A stretch of 64,000 nt of DNA from Paenibacillus pinihumi DSM 23905 = JCM 16419 (GCF_000422505.1 NZ_AULX01000018.1:62001-126000), one strand, 5' to 3'. Positions 9,733 through 19,830 are shown, counted from the first letter of the stretch. Numbers and translations are program-made. The notes: generated from the letters alone by a model not told the origin.

Positions 9733-12126
9733 ATGAACGCACAAGCGATCCTAAGGTCCCTGCAGGAGGGAGTAATAAGCCAGGAAGAGGCTAAACGCAG
9801 ACTTCGTGAGACGCTTTCTGGGGAGAGCGGGCCAACTCCGGAACAGCATCAATCCTCAGAGCGTGAAAGCTATGAAGCGGCCAAAAGGCAAGCAGCGCCT
9901 GAGTCCGATGCAATCGCCATTATCGGGATGTCCGGGCAATTCCCGATGGCCGATACATTGGAACAGTTCTGGAATAATTTGAAGGAAGGGCGCGACTGTA
10001 TAAGCGAAGTTCCTGCGGATAGATGGGATATGAGCTTTTATGACGCCGATCCCAAGTCTCCGGGCAAAAGCTATTCCAAATGGATGGGGGTTTTGGAAAA
10101 TGCGGATCGTTTCGATCCGCATTTTTTTCAATTGTCTCCGGCCGAAGCCGAGCTGATGGACCCTCAGCAGAGATTATTTCTGGAGCACTGCTGGCGCAGT
10201 CTGGAGGATGCAGGCATAGCTCCATCCAGTCTTGCAGGCAGCCGGTGCGGCGTATTCGCGGGCTGTTCTGTGAATGATTATGATCATCATATGGGCAGCG
10301 AGGGGCTTAGCGCCTATGGCCTTGTCGGCAGATCAATCGCCATCCTGCCCGCAAGAATTTCGTATTTGCTTAATTTGAAAGGCCCTTGCCTGGCGATCGA
10401 TACTTCTTGCTCGGCTTCATTGGTTGCCATTGCCGAGGCGTGCAACAGCTTGAAGCTCGGGGACAGCGATTTGGCGCTGGCAGGAGGTGTCTGCGTGCTT
10501 ACGACCCCCGATATGCATATTATGACGAGCAAGGCCGGGATGCTGTCCCCGGACGGCCGTTGTTATACGTTTGATAACCGGGCCAACGGTTTTGTCCCGG
10601 GAGAAGGGGCAGGTGTCATTCTGCTGAAACGTCTTGCTGATGCTGTTCGCGACGAGGATCTGATTTATGGGGTCATTCGTGGCTGGGGCGTCAATCAGGA
10701 CGGCAGAACAAACGGAATTACCGCTCCCAGCAGCCAATCACAGAGTGAATTGGAACGTGATGTATATACACGCTTCGGGATTAACCCGGATTCGATCACG
10801 ATGGTTGAGGCGCACGGAACAGGGACAAAGCTGGGTGACCCGATAGAGGTTGAAGCCTTGATTGCTTCCATGCGGACATTCACCCGGAAGCAAGGCTATT
10901 GCGCTCTTGGCTCGGTCAAAAGCAACATCGGCCATTTGCTGACGGCAGCAGGGGCAGCAAGCGTGATCAAGGTACTGTTGTCGATGAAGCATAAAATGCT
11001 GCCTCCGACGATTCATTTTCAGTCCTTAAATGATCATATTTCGCTGGATGCAAGCCCGTTCTATGTGAACGCCAGCCTGAAAGCATGGGAACCTGGAGCA
11101 TCCGGCACAAGACGTGCAGCGGTTAGCTCCTTTGGCTTCAGCGGAACGAACGCCCATCTCGTCCTTGAGGAATATCCATATGCTAATCGGAATAGCGCGG
11201 AAGAAGGGGGAGCGAACGGGGGCCAGTCCTTCCCATCAGGCGGGGAAACCTTGATATTCCCATTGTCTGCACCGGATGCCGACAGCCTCAAGCGCTATGC
11301 AAAACAGCTCCGGGATTGGGCAGTCAGCAGTGCAGCATCCAATGACTCCACAATGCTGAAGCCTCTTGCATATACAATGCAAACCGGGCGCGAAGCAATG
11401 AAGGTGCGCATGGCCGTAATGGCCAGTCATGTAACGGACCTTATTCAGGGACTGGATCATTTTCTCAATGACCATCCTTCGCCTGTTGTCCTCTCAAGCC
11501 CGCAAACAGCAGGCGGGCGCGAGCAGCATGACATGTACAGGCTTCAAGGCGGGCCGGCATCGGGCGGGCAGGAATATGCAGCAAATCTTAGCCGGCAGTG
11601 GGTGAGCGGCGGCGAAGTTGTGTGGCGTGATTTGTACACAGTCCGTCCCATGCGCTTGAGATTGCCGGGCTATCCCTTCAAGAGGGAGCGATTCTGGATT
11701 CATCGCGCCGCCATTCAAGCTGCCCCTGCCCTCGAAGCAATCGTTCCACCCGCCTCTCCCTTGTCCGATGCAAAAGCTTATGTATATGAGCTGCTTGGAC
11801 GGCACAGCCTGGGTATTCAGCCCGGGCAGTCTGCGGATGAATTGAATGAGCTTCGTCCATTAATCTATTTGGGCCTGGATTCATTAGTCGGTATCCACAT
11901 CCAAAATACCATTATGAAGGATTACGGCATTGAGGTGACAATGGCCCAGCTTATGGACGGCTTGCATACGAAAGGGCTCATAGAGCTGCTCCAGCGCAGC
12001 GGTCCTGTGAATTCCCAAAGCATTGGCGAAGTAAAGAATCGGGGACTAGACGAAGGGCAGCAATGGCAAGAGGTGGCGACACAATCCGAACAAAAACAGG
12101 AAAAAGCCGTTTGGATGGAGCTTTGA
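9733..12126 (+). CDS. Trans-AT polyketide synthase module (KS-ACP)
   Basis: This 797-residue protein begins with a short helical N-terminus (QAILRSLQEGVISQEEAKRRL) that looks like a docking segment. A canonical KS follows (AIIGMSGQFPMADT start, Cys226 in DTSCSAS, His361 in EAHGTGT, SNIGHLL), then the post-KS region ending near FKRERFWIH, then one ACP (Ser717 in GLDSLVGIHI). The ACP lacks the beta-branching Trp, so it is probably not a branch acceptor. No KR, DH or AT is present. It would elongate the branched chain from the upstream tandem ACPs, leaving a beta-keto group unless a trans enzyme acts. A GAGGGAGAG ribosome binding site precedes the ATG. Confidence 0.93.
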   Translation: MNAQAILRSLQEGVISQEEAKRRLRETLSGESGPTPEQHQSSERESYEAAKRQAAPESDAIAIIGMSGQFPMADTLEQFWNNLKEGRDCISEVPADRWDMSFYDADPKSPGKSYSKWMGVLENADRFDPHFFQLSPAEAELMDPQQRLFLEHCWRSLEDAGIAPSSLAGSRCGVFAGCSVNDYDHHMGSEGLSAYGLVGRSIAILPARISYLLNLKGPCLAIDTSCSASLVAIAEACNSLKLGDSDLALAGGVCVLTTPDMHIMTSKAGMLSPDGRCYTFDNRANGFVPGEGAGVILLKRLADAVRDEDLIYGVIRGWGVNQDGRTNGITAPSSQSQSELERDVYTRFGINPDSITMVEAHGTGTKLGDPIEVEALIASMRTFTRKQGYCALGSVKSNIGHLLTAAGAASVIKVLLSMKHKMLPPTIHFQSLNDHISLDASPFYVNASLKAWEPGASGTRRAAVSSFGFSGTNAHLVLEEYPYANRNSAEEGGANGGQSFPSGGETLIFPLSAPDADSLKRYAKQLRDWAVSSAASNDSTMLKPLAYTMQTGREAMKVRMAVMASHVTDLIQGLDHFLNDHPSPVVLSSPQTAGGREQHDMYRLQGGPASGGQEYAANLSRQWVSGGEVVWRDLYTVRPMRLRLPGYPFKRERFWIHRAAIQAAPALEAIVPPASPLSDAKAYVYELLGRHSLGIQPGQSADELNELRPLIYLGLDSLVGIHIQNTIMKDYGIEVTMAQLMDGLHTKGLIELLQRSGPVNSQSIGEVKNRGLDEGQQWQEVATQSEQKQEKAVWMEL

Positions 12127-12144
12127 CGAAAAGGGGGGAGAACT

Positions 12145-15100
12145 ATGCGTTTTTATTCCTTGCTTAACGATCTGATGCTGCAAGGGATTGCCTTCAAAGT
12201 GGAGAACGGGAAGCTGCGCTTCAGCGATGAGAACGGCGTCATGACAGAATCGATGCTCTCGGCGCTGACTGCTTACCGCCCTGACTTTGTCAAGCTGACG
12301 AAAATCGGGGATGCTTTTAAACTGGCGCCTGTATCTCCAGCCCAGCAGGCCATGTGGATGATGAATCAATTTAAACCGGCAAGCGCGGCCTACAATACCG
12401 TACTCGGCTTGCGACTCAATTCGCAGGTGAATGAATCCATGCTGGAGCAGGCCTGCCAGCAGCTGACAGACCGCCATCCTGCGCTGCGTTCCGTCTTTCA
12501 AAGCGATGGTCCGGATGTGCTGCAGGTCATTTATAACCGTCAACGCGTGAAGTGGCAGGTATACGATTGCCGTGCGCTGACCGCCGAACAGGCAAGAGCT
12601 GAGATGGCCCGATGCGGCAAAGAGCCATTCCACCTCGGCAAGGGCGCTTTATTCCGTGCGGAATTGTTTCGTATGGCTGATCATAGCTGTCTGGTGTTAA
12701 CAGCCCACCATATTATTATGGATGCGTGGTCTTATCATTTGATTGTCCGGGAGCTGGAAGACTGCTATCGTGCGTTAACCGCCGGGCAGACGGCTGTTCT
12801 TCCGCCTCTTGAATGCCAGTATGACCATTATGTGCTTCAGCAGCAACGTATGCTTGCGGGAGCCAAAGGGGAATCTTTGTCGGCTTACTGGTACGATCAA
12901 TTATACGGGGAGCTGCATGCCCTCCAGCTGCCGTTTGATTTCCCCCGCTCCCCTGTACAGAGGGGCAATGGCGCGACTGTGGCTTTCGAGCTGGACGCCC
13001 CGCTGCTGCTGCGGCTGACTGCGGCGGCGCATGAGACAGGCAATACGCTGTATGTCACGCTGCTTGCCGCATATATAGTACTGCTGCACCGTTATACCAG
13101 CCAGGACAGGCTGGTTGTCGGAACGCCTGCAACCGGCCGGACCCAGCCTGAATGGGCCGGCATAATCGGTTATTTTATCAACGCAGTGGTGATCAAAGCG
13201 GATTGTGGCAGTAATCCGACCTTTGCCGATTTTGCACGCCAGATCAAGCGGAATGTACTGGAGGCGCTGGAGCACCAGGAATACCCTTATGCACTGCTGC
13301 CGGAAAAGCTGGGATTAAAAGCTGATCCGGGACATCAGCAGCTGCTGCAGGTGATGTTCGTTTTTATTGACGATATCCGCAAAGCCCAGCAGGCGGAAAA
13401 TACCCGTACAGAGTTGTGGACGCCATTTGATCTGCCGAGCGAAGAAGGGCAAAATGACCTGATGCTCGTCATGACAAAGCTGGGAGAGCGGTTTGCAGGC
13501 GCGTTGCGCTATGACGCTGACCTGTTTGAACGGAATACAATATCCCGGATGGCTGAAAATTTTGTGACCCTGCTTCAAAGTATCGCTGATCATCCGCATT
13601 TGCCAATCCGCAAGCTGACTTTGCTTGGCTCATCCGAGCGGATGCTTCAACTGCAGTGGAACGATACTGCTTTGTCCTATCCCCATGAATTTCGCTTGCA
13701 TGAGTTATTCGAACGCCAGGCAGCCAGAACGCCTCATGAAGTAGCTGCGTTTGACAGCAAAACTTCCTTGACCTATGAGCAGTTGAACCGCTATGCCAAT
13801 GAAGTGGCGGCGGCACTGATTGCCAGGGGCATCGTCCCGGATGACCGGATTTGTATTCTGGGAAACCGGAGCTGCGACTTTTTAATTGCTGTATTAGGCG
13901 TATTAAAATCAGGCGGGGCTTATATTCCGCTTGATCCCAAGCATCCTTCAAGCCGGCATGCCGGCATCTTGGAAGACAGTGGAGCGGCTATATTGTTGAC
14001 GGCCTTCAGCGGGTCGGAAACGGTTGCGAAGGAGACGGAAAGCGAGCAGGTTGCCATTTTGCCTGTTGCCCGGTTATACGGACTTCAGACGGAATGCCGC
14101 AATCCCGGTATTCGGGTCACGGCTGATCATCTGGCGTATGTCATCTATACGTCCGGCTCTACAGGCAAGCCAAAAGGAGCGATGGTGGAACATCGCGGGA
14201 TGCTGAACCATCTGTATTCTAAAATTAACGAAATGTCTATCGGTCCCGGCGACGTCGTCGTACAAAATGCATCCCAGTGCTTTGATATCTCGGTCTGGCA
14301 GTTTCTTTCTGCGATTGTAGCAGGCGGCCGGACACGGATTGTAGAGGATGATCTCGTTAGAGATCCTCTCCGTATGCTGGAAGCTCTGGCCGATGCCCGT
14401 GCAACCATACTGGAGACGGTCCCTTCCCTGCTTCACGCTATGCTTGACGTTGTGGGCTCAAGGGGAGATCTGGCGGCCAAACTTCATGGCTTGCGATGGA
14501 TGATGGTCACAGGCGAAGCGCTGCCGCCTACTCTCTGCGTCAGATGGTTTGAGAAATATCCGCATATCCCCATGATCAATGCATATGGACCGACGGAATG
14601 CTCGGATGATGTCGCTCATTATGTACTGCATGGGCCGCCACCGGAGCATTGCACGATTATGCCGATCGGACGGGCGATTCAGAATACAAGCTTGTATACA
14701 CTGGATGCATATCTGGCACCTGTGCCGATTGGTGTAGTCGGCGAGCTTTATGTAGCAGGAGAGAGTGTAGGACGCGGTTATTTGAATGATCCGGCGCGGA
14801 CAGAGCAGGCTTTTCTCATTAATCATCTGGCTGTCAAGCCTGGCGGGAGGCTGTATCGAACGGGGGACCGGGCCAAATATTTGTCCACTGGCGATATCGA
14901 GTATCACGGGCGTATTGATTATCAGGTCAAGGTACGCGGCTTTAGGATCGAGTTGGGAGAGATCGAAGCAGCCATTCAGAGGCTGGGTGAAGTAAAGGAC
15001 GCCGCGGTGGCTGCCAGAGGGGAGTCTCTGGAGGACAAAACGCTGGTAGCCTACTGGATTGCTGCTGATCCTGAAGCGGCGTCTTCCACGCCTGCGAATC

Positions 15101-17676
15101 TTCAAAAAGCGTTCAAGGACGCCTTGAAGATGACCCTGCCGGATTACATGGTGCCAGATGTATGGGTGCAGCTAGGCCAGTTCCCATTGTCAGCTAACGG
15201 CAAAATCGACCGCAAGATTTTAACCGGCAGTGCACTGAACGAAATTGAAAACCAATTCGGAGTTAGCGGTTTGCAAAGGCCAGGCAGTCACGTAACAGAA
15301 GATAAGGGCGGGAAATCCGCCAGCCTGAATGCTGGCGAGAAAGCGGCCCGTTTATCTGAGGAAAGCATCAAAGGGCTGCTGCTTGGCTGGCTGGAACGGG
15401 ATGTCGGTGCAATCATTGCGGATATTATGAACAAGGGTGATGCCGTTCTTGATAAGCGCGCCAATCTGATAGAGAGCGGCTTTAACTCTATCAAATTCAT
15501 TACGCTGAGCGCCAGGCTGGACGAACAGTACGGGATACGGATTGCGCCGCCACAATTTTTTGATTTTGGCACCACTCTGGGTATTATTCAATATTTGCTG
15601 GGTCACTGCCGGGACCAATTAAAATCGTATTATGCGGAAGGTTTGCAGCAAACGTGCACAGTGAACAACTTGTCTCTGCCGTCTCCTCCGAAATCTGATT
15701 CTCAAGCGGAAGATGACAGGGTTGAAGTGGAAGATCCGTCCTGGATGGAGTCGGCAATTGCCATTGTTGGTATTGCTGCGCGCACGCCAGGAGCGGGCGA
15801 TGCCGCAAAGTTATGGAGCAATCTGATAGAGGGCGCTAATGTCATTACAGAGATTCCCTCCGGGAGATGGGACTGGAGGCGTGTATCCGGCGAAGAAACG
15901 AAGGCCAGATGGGGCGGATTTATCGACGATGTGGATAAGTTCGACGCTGGCTTTTTTGGCGTGCCGGAAGACAGGGCCAGACAGATGGATCCGCAGCAGC
16001 GTCTCATGCTGGAGACGGCCTGGAAGGCCGTGGAGAATGCCGGATACAAAATGTCGGAGCTGTCAGAGCAGCCAGTTGGTGTATTTACGGCCGTAGCCTA
16101 TACCGACTACATGGATGTACTCCGCGAGAGCGGGAATAATCTCGACTTATTTGCAGCAGCCGGGATGGAGCGGACATTGATCCCGAATCTGATCTCCCAC
16201 CACTTTAATCTTACGGGGCCAAGCGAAGCCATTGATACAGCTTGTTCCAGTTCGCTGACTGCCTTGAACCGCGCTATGGATTCGCTGCATAACGGGGAGT
16301 GCGATACGGCAATTGTAGGGGCAAGCAACCTGATTTTGAGTCCGCGCTTGTTCCAGGTGTTCGACGAGCTTGGCAAGCTTAGCAGTGACGGGCGCTGCAA
16401 AACCTTTGACAAAGATGCAGATGGCTATGTCAGGTCCGAGGCAGTCATCACCTTTGTCTTAAAGCCCTTGAAGGCGGCGATAGCAGGCCAGGATCATATT
16501 CATGGGGTTTTAAGAGGCTGTACAACCCGTCATATTGGCCGTTCCAGTGCATTTACCGCGCCAAAGTCCACTGCCCAGTCGGACCTTATCAACCTGACCT
16601 ATCAGCGTCATGGCATTGATCTCACATCGCTCGATTACGTGGAGCTCCATGGGCCGGGAATCAGTCTGGTCGATGCTGTGGAAGTCAATGCACTCTCCAA
16701 AACGATGAAAGAGGCAATGAACAAGCTTTCTCCGGAAGCAAAGGCTTCGTATTCATGCGGAATTGGATCAGTAAAATCCAACCTGGGGCATATGGAGGCG
16801 GCGAGCGGTCTCGCAGGTCTGCTGAAAATTGTACTTGCGATGCAGCATGGCGTCATACCTGCCAATGTCAATCTGAAGGAGATCAATCCCTATTTGGAAT
16901 TGGCCGATAGCCCGCTGCACATTATTCAATCCAATACCCCATGGCCGGACAAAATGGCGAAGGATGGACAGCGCCAGCCAAGAAGAGCGGGAATCAGTTC
17001 TTTTGGCGGAGGCGGGGTCATTGCCCATGCCATAGTGGAGGAGTTTATTGGACAGCCGCAGCAGCCCAAGGAGCGGTCCCTGGCGGAAGCTGGCAACAAG
17101 CAGCATCACTATGCCATTCCGATTTCGGCCAAGAGCGAAGCGTCCCTGCGGCAATATGCTGCTGATTTGGCTGCTTTTATCCATCCGCTTATCAGCCGGA
17201 GCGCTCAGAGCAACGGATTCTTGCATATCAATTATAGCCTTGAGCCGATTCCCGCGGGCTCATGCACACTGCCTGAAATCGCCTATACGCTGCAGGCCGG
17301 CCGGGAGGAATTTGGGGAGAGGCTTGGGGTTACGGCCTCTAACCTGACGGAGCTTCATCGAAAGCTGTCTCTGTATTCGCAGGGAAAACTCGCTGCGCAT
17401 GAGTTTTATCGGGGCACGGTGGATGTCCCGGAGGCTGCGGCTGATGACTGGGCTGGCAATAATGAGGAATCGGCATCATTCATGATCGAGCCCTCTTCAG
17501 ATCATGCGGCGGAATACCTGATTCAGAAATGGGCAAGCGGCGCTGTTGTAAGGTGGCATCTTCTCTATGCAACGGATAGGCCTGACAGGGTGCCACTGCC
17601 AACGTATCCTTTTCACAAAGAGCGTCATTGGGTTGAGAGTTCCACAATACTTGAAAATGCGGTTGCAGGCAGGTAG
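12145..17676 (+). CDS. Hybrid NRPS-PKS protein (TubC docking-C-A-PCP-KS)
   Basis: This 1843-residue protein starts with an approximately 54-residue TubC-like docking domain (LLNDLMLQGIAFKV, LRFSDENG). Next come a condensation domain with HHIIMDA (His188-His189, Asp193; Ala replaces the usual Gly), an adenylation domain (about 520-1020; YTSGSTGKPKG, GRIDYQVKVRGFRIE, NGKIDRK), a carrier domain with GFNS instead of GxDS, and a ketosynthase (about 1204-1640). By alignment to GrsA from memory, the A-domain pocket reads D-I-W-E-M-T-A-D-D-K. Its acidic residues favour a basic amino acid, and diaminopropionate is suggested by the next two genes. The KS keeps Cys1367, His1502 and His1549, but HGTGT reads HGPGI and other conserved glycines are changed. 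It ends after the post-KS region with no carrier or thioesterase. Confidence 0.93.
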   Translation: MRFYSLLNDLMLQGIAFKVENGKLRFSDENGVMTESMLSALTAYRPDFVKLTKIGDAFKLAPVSPAQQAMWMMNQFKPASAAYNTVLGLRLNSQVNESMLEQACQQLTDRHPALRSVFQSDGPDVLQVIYNRQRVKWQVYDCRALTAEQARAEMARCGKEPFHLGKGALFRAELFRMADHSCLVLTAHHIIMDAWSYHLIVRELEDCYRALTAGQTAVLPPLECQYDHYVLQQQRMLAGAKGESLSAYWYDQLYGELHALQLPFDFPRSPVQRGNGATVAFELDAPLLLRLTAAAHETGNTLYVTLLAAYIVLLHRYTSQDRLVVGTPATGRTQPEWAGIIGYFINAVVIKADCGSNPTFADFARQIKRNVLEALEHQEYPYALLPEKLGLKADPGHQQLLQVMFVFIDDIRKAQQAENTRTELWTPFDLPSEEGQNDLMLVMTKLGERFAGALRYDADLFERNTISRMAENFVTLLQSIADHPHLPIRKLTLLGSSERMLQLQWNDTALSYPHEFRLHELFERQAARTPHEVAAFDSKTSLTYEQLNRYANEVAAALIARGIVPDDRICILGNRSCDFLIAVLGVLKSGGAYIPLDPKHPSSRHAGILEDSGAAILLTAFSGSETVAKETESEQVAILPVARLYGLQTECRNPGIRVTADHLAYVIYTSGSTGKPKGAMVEHRGMLNHLYSKINEMSIGPGDVVVQNASQCFDISVWQFLSAIVAGGRTRIVEDDLVRDPLRMLEALADARATILETVPSLLHAMLDVVGSRGDLAAKLHGLRWMMVTGEALPPTLCVRWFEKYPHIPMINAYGPTECSDDVAHYVLHGPPPEHCTIMPIGRAIQNTSLYTLDAYLAPVPIGVVGELYVAGESVGRGYLNDPARTEQAFLINHLAVKPGGRLYRTGDRAKYLSTGDIEYHGRIDYQVKVRGFRIELGEIEAAIQRLGEVKDAAVAARGESLEDKTLVAYWIAADPEAASSTPANLQKAFKDALKMTLPDYMVPDVWVQLGQFPLSANGKIDRKILTGSALNEIENQFGVSGLQRPGSHVTEDKGGKSASLNAGEKAARLSEESIKGLLLGWLERDVGAIIADIMNKGDAVLDKRANLIESGFNSIKFITLSARLDEQYGIRIAPPQFFDFGTTLGIIQYLLGHCRDQLKSYYAEGLQQTCTVNNLSLPSPPKSDSQAEDDRVEVEDPSWMESAIAIVGIAARTPGAGDAAKLWSNLIEGANVITEIPSGRWDWRRVSGEETKARWGGFIDDVDKFDAGFFGVPEDRARQMDPQQRLMLETAWKAVENAGYKMSELSEQPVGVFTAVAYTDYMDVLRESGNNLDLFAAAGMERTLIPNLISHHFNLTGPSEAIDTACSSSLTALNRAMDSLHNGECDTAIVGASNLILSPRLFQVFDELGKLSSDGRCKTFDKDADGYVRSEAVITFVLKPLKAAIAGQDHIHGVLRGCTTRHIGRSSAFTAPKSTAQSDLINLTYQRHGIDLTSLDYVELHGPGISLVDAVEVNALSKTMKEAMNKLSPEAKASYSCGIGSVKSNLGHMEAASGLAGLLKIVLAMQHGVIPANVNLKEINPYLELADSPLHIIQSNTPWPDKMAKDGQRQPRRAGISSFGGGGVIAHAIVEEFIGQPQQPKERSLAEAGNKQHHYAIPISAKSEASLRQYAADLAAFIHPLISRSAQSNGFLHINYSLEPIPAGSCTLPEIAYTLQAGREEFGERLGVTASNLTELHRKLSLYSQGKLAAHEFYRGTVDVPEAAADDWAGNNEESASFMIEPSSDHAAEYLIQKWASGAVVRWHLLYATDRPDRVPLPTYPFHKERHWVESSTILENAVAGR

Positions 17677-17712
17677 CAAGAAAAACCATGATTAGTGGAG
17701 AGAGATGATAAG

Positions 17713-18708
17713 ATGATAAACACAACAGAAGCCCTCGCATTTCCTGATACGGGGGTTGTTTCTTTAATCGGCAATACGCCTCTCTTGAAGTTGGAGCGTA
17801 TCCTGTCAGAGAACCGTTTTCACCTGTATGGCAAGCTTGAGATGTGCAATCCGGGATCGAGCATCAAGGACCGCACAGCGCTCAGCATGATCAAAGAGGC
17901 ATGGAAGCGCGGGAATATCAATTCTGAAACAACGATTATTGAATCAAGTTCCGGCAATCTGGCTGTAGGGCTTGCGCAGCTGGCCAATTATTTGGGCTTG
18001 AAATTTATATGTGTGCTTGATCCGAAGACGAACCTGCAGACGATTAAGGTGCTGCGGGCATATGGCGCGGTCATTGATATGGTACGTGACCCTGATCCGG
18101 TCACTGGCGAATATCTTCAAGCGAGAATTAACCGCGTCAGTTATCTTAAAGAAACGACCCCAAACAGTTTTTGGTGCAACCAGTATGCAAATCCCGACAA
18201 TCCGCTGGCGCACCGCAATCTTATGGGGGAAGTGATGGGAGCCTTGAATAGCGAGGTTGATTACCTGTTCCTCTCCGTCAGCACATGCGGAACCTTCAGG
18301 GGATGCTTCGAATATATTCAACAAAACAGGCTCAATACGAAAATTGTGGCAGTGGATGCAAAAGGCAGCGTTATTTTCGGCGACACAGGACGCAACAAGC
18401 GCCTGATTCCCGGCCATGGCGCCGCCCGGGTGCCGGAACTGTTTCAGCCGGGGATGGAATACAGGCAAATGCATGTAACCGATATGGAATGCGTAGAAGG
18501 CTGCCGAATGCTGATGCAGCGCGAATCGATCCTTGCGGGCGGGTCTTCCGGAGGGATCGTTACAGCGATCAGGCGGCTTGAACCCGAGATCAGGGATAAT
18601 GCCACATGTGTTGCCATATTTGCGGACAGCGGCGAGCGTTATATGGATACCGTTTATTCGGACGAGTGGGTGCAGACCAATTTAAATGGGGGATTAGCTT
18701 ATGAGTAG
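17713..18708 (+). CDS. sbnA: 2,3-diaminopropionate biosynthesis protein SbnA (PLP-dependent)
   Basis: This is a cysteine-synthase-fold protein of 331 residues with the PLP lysine in NPGSSIKDRTA, the ESSSGNLAVGLA substrate loop and a glycine-rich GGSSGG near the C-terminus. SbnA homologs join O-phosphoserine and glutamate into N-(1-amino-1-carboxy-2-ethyl)-glutamate, the precursor of 2,3-diaminopropionate. ATG 17713 is preferred over an upstream GTG (17695) because GGAGAGA at 17697-17703 spaces correctly to it. It overlaps sbnB by 8 bp and lies 36 bp after the NRPS-PKS gene, so it is probably cotranscribed and supplies its adenylation domain. Confidence 0.93.
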   Translation: MINTTEALAFPDTGVVSLIGNTPLLKLERILSENRFHLYGKLEMCNPGSSIKDRTALSMIKEAWKRGNINSETTIIESSSGNLAVGLAQLANYLGLKFICVLDPKTNLQTIKVLRAYGAVIDMVRDPDPVTGEYLQARINRVSYLKETTPNSFWCNQYANPDNPLAHRNLMGEVMGALNSEVDYLFLSVSTCGTFRGCFEYIQQNRLNTKIVAVDAKGSVIFGDTGRNKRLIPGHGAARVPELFQPGMEYRQMHVTDMECVEGCRMLMQRESILAGGSSGGIVTAIRRLEPEIRDNATCVAIFADSGERYMDTVYSDEWVQTNLNGGLAYE

Positions 18709-19744
18709 CGTAGCGGTAGACCAGGGACAGATCGTAATTGTCACCGGCGATGAGATTGTTGACATTCTTAAGGGTCATGAAAAGGAGACGATTGAAATCG
18801 TCAAGGCGGCATATCAGACACACAGCCTTGGTGACAGCGAGCTTCCGCACTCTACCTTTCTCCGCTTCCCGCAGCAGGAGCGGGACCGTATTATTGCCCT
18901 TGCGGCATATTTGGGGGGAGAGTTTAATGTAGCAGGTATAAAGTGGATTGCTTCCTTTCCGGGCAATATTCAGCAGGGGCTTGAGAGAGCTTCCGCGACA
19001 CTTATTTTGAATGACATGAGCAACGGCCGCCCGAAGGCGATCATGGAAAGCTCGGTCATCAGCGCGCAGCGGACAGCAGCAGGAGCGGCTCTTGCTGCAA
19101 ATCGCCTGCTGGAGAGCAGGCCGCTTCATACAGCGGGAGTGATTGGCTGCGGGCTTATTAATTACGAGACGTTCAGGTTTATGGTGAGTATCAATCCGGA
19201 GCTTCAAACCTTATATGTATATGATGTGGACTCTGTGAGAGCTGAACAATACAAGCGTAAGTGCCAGACATATGCGGGAAATATCGATATTGTCGTGCAA
19301 CCGGATATGGAATCCGTGCTGGCTAAATCGACTGTGATCTCACTGGCTACAACAGCTGTTCAGCCTCATATCCATGATCTGTCGATGTGTTCTCCGGACA
19401 GTATCATCCTCCATACGTCGCTGCGTGATATTAGTCCTGAGGCCATACTGAGCGTCGATAATGTAGTGGATGATGTGGATCATTGCTGCAGAGCACAGAC
19501 ATCTGTCCACCTGGCGGAGCAGCATGCAGGCGAACGGTCGTTCATACGCTGTACGATCGGGGATATTCTGCTGGGCAATGCCCCTGCACGGGAGCATGGA
19601 AAGCCGGTTGTTTATAGTGCATTTGGTCTTGGCATTCTGGATATTGCCCTAGGTGATTACGTATATAAGCGTGCACTGGAACAGCAGGTCGGACGAATCA
19701 ACTCTTTCTTCCCGACCAACTGGCTGGAGCGCGATCTGTTGTAA
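18701..19744 (+). CDS. sbnB: 2,3-diaminopropionate biosynthesis protein SbnB (NAD-dependent)
   Basis: This 347-residue ornithine-cyclodeaminase/mu-crystallin family protein has the N-terminal segment AGIKWIASFPGN and a dinucleotide-binding site around GVIGCGLINYETF. SbnB oxidatively cleaves the SbnA product to release 2,3-diaminopropionate and 2-oxoglutarate. The start overlaps the sbnA stop by 8 bp. It is the last gene of the cluster on this strand and is followed by a strong terminator. Having both SbnA and SbnB makes a diaminopropionate supply very likely. Confidence 0.93.
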   Translation: MSSVAVDQGQIVIVTGDEIVDILKGHEKETIEIVKAAYQTHSLGDSELPHSTFLRFPQQERDRIIALAAYLGGEFNVAGIKWIASFPGNIQQGLERASATLILNDMSNGRPKAIMESSVISAQRTAAGAALAANRLLESRPLHTAGVIGCGLINYETFRFMVSINPELQTLYVYDVDSVRAEQYKRKCQTYAGNIDIVVQPDMESVLAKSTVISLATTAVQPHIHDLSMCSPDSIILHTSLRDISPEAILSVDNVVDDVDHCCRAQTSVHLAEQHAGERSFIRCTIGDILLGNAPAREHGKPVVYSAFGLGILDIALGDYVYKRALEQQVGRINSFFPTNWLERDLL

Positions 19745-19781
19745 GCATCTGTCATATAAATGGCTTGCCTGTTTCAGAGTA

Positions 19782-19830
19782 AGGGAAACCCCTGTTTTGT
19801 TAACAAAACTCCGGGTTTCTCCTCTTTTTT
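19782..19830 (+). terminator. Intrinsic terminator after the PKS/NRPS operon
   Basis: An inverted repeat with outer GGAAACCC/GGGTTTC and inner TGTTAACA-centred AAAAC/GTTTT arms, interrupted by a small internal loop, is followed by CTCCTCTTTTTT. It lies 40 bp after the sbnB stop and marks the 3' boundary of the cluster. Confidence 0.8.
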
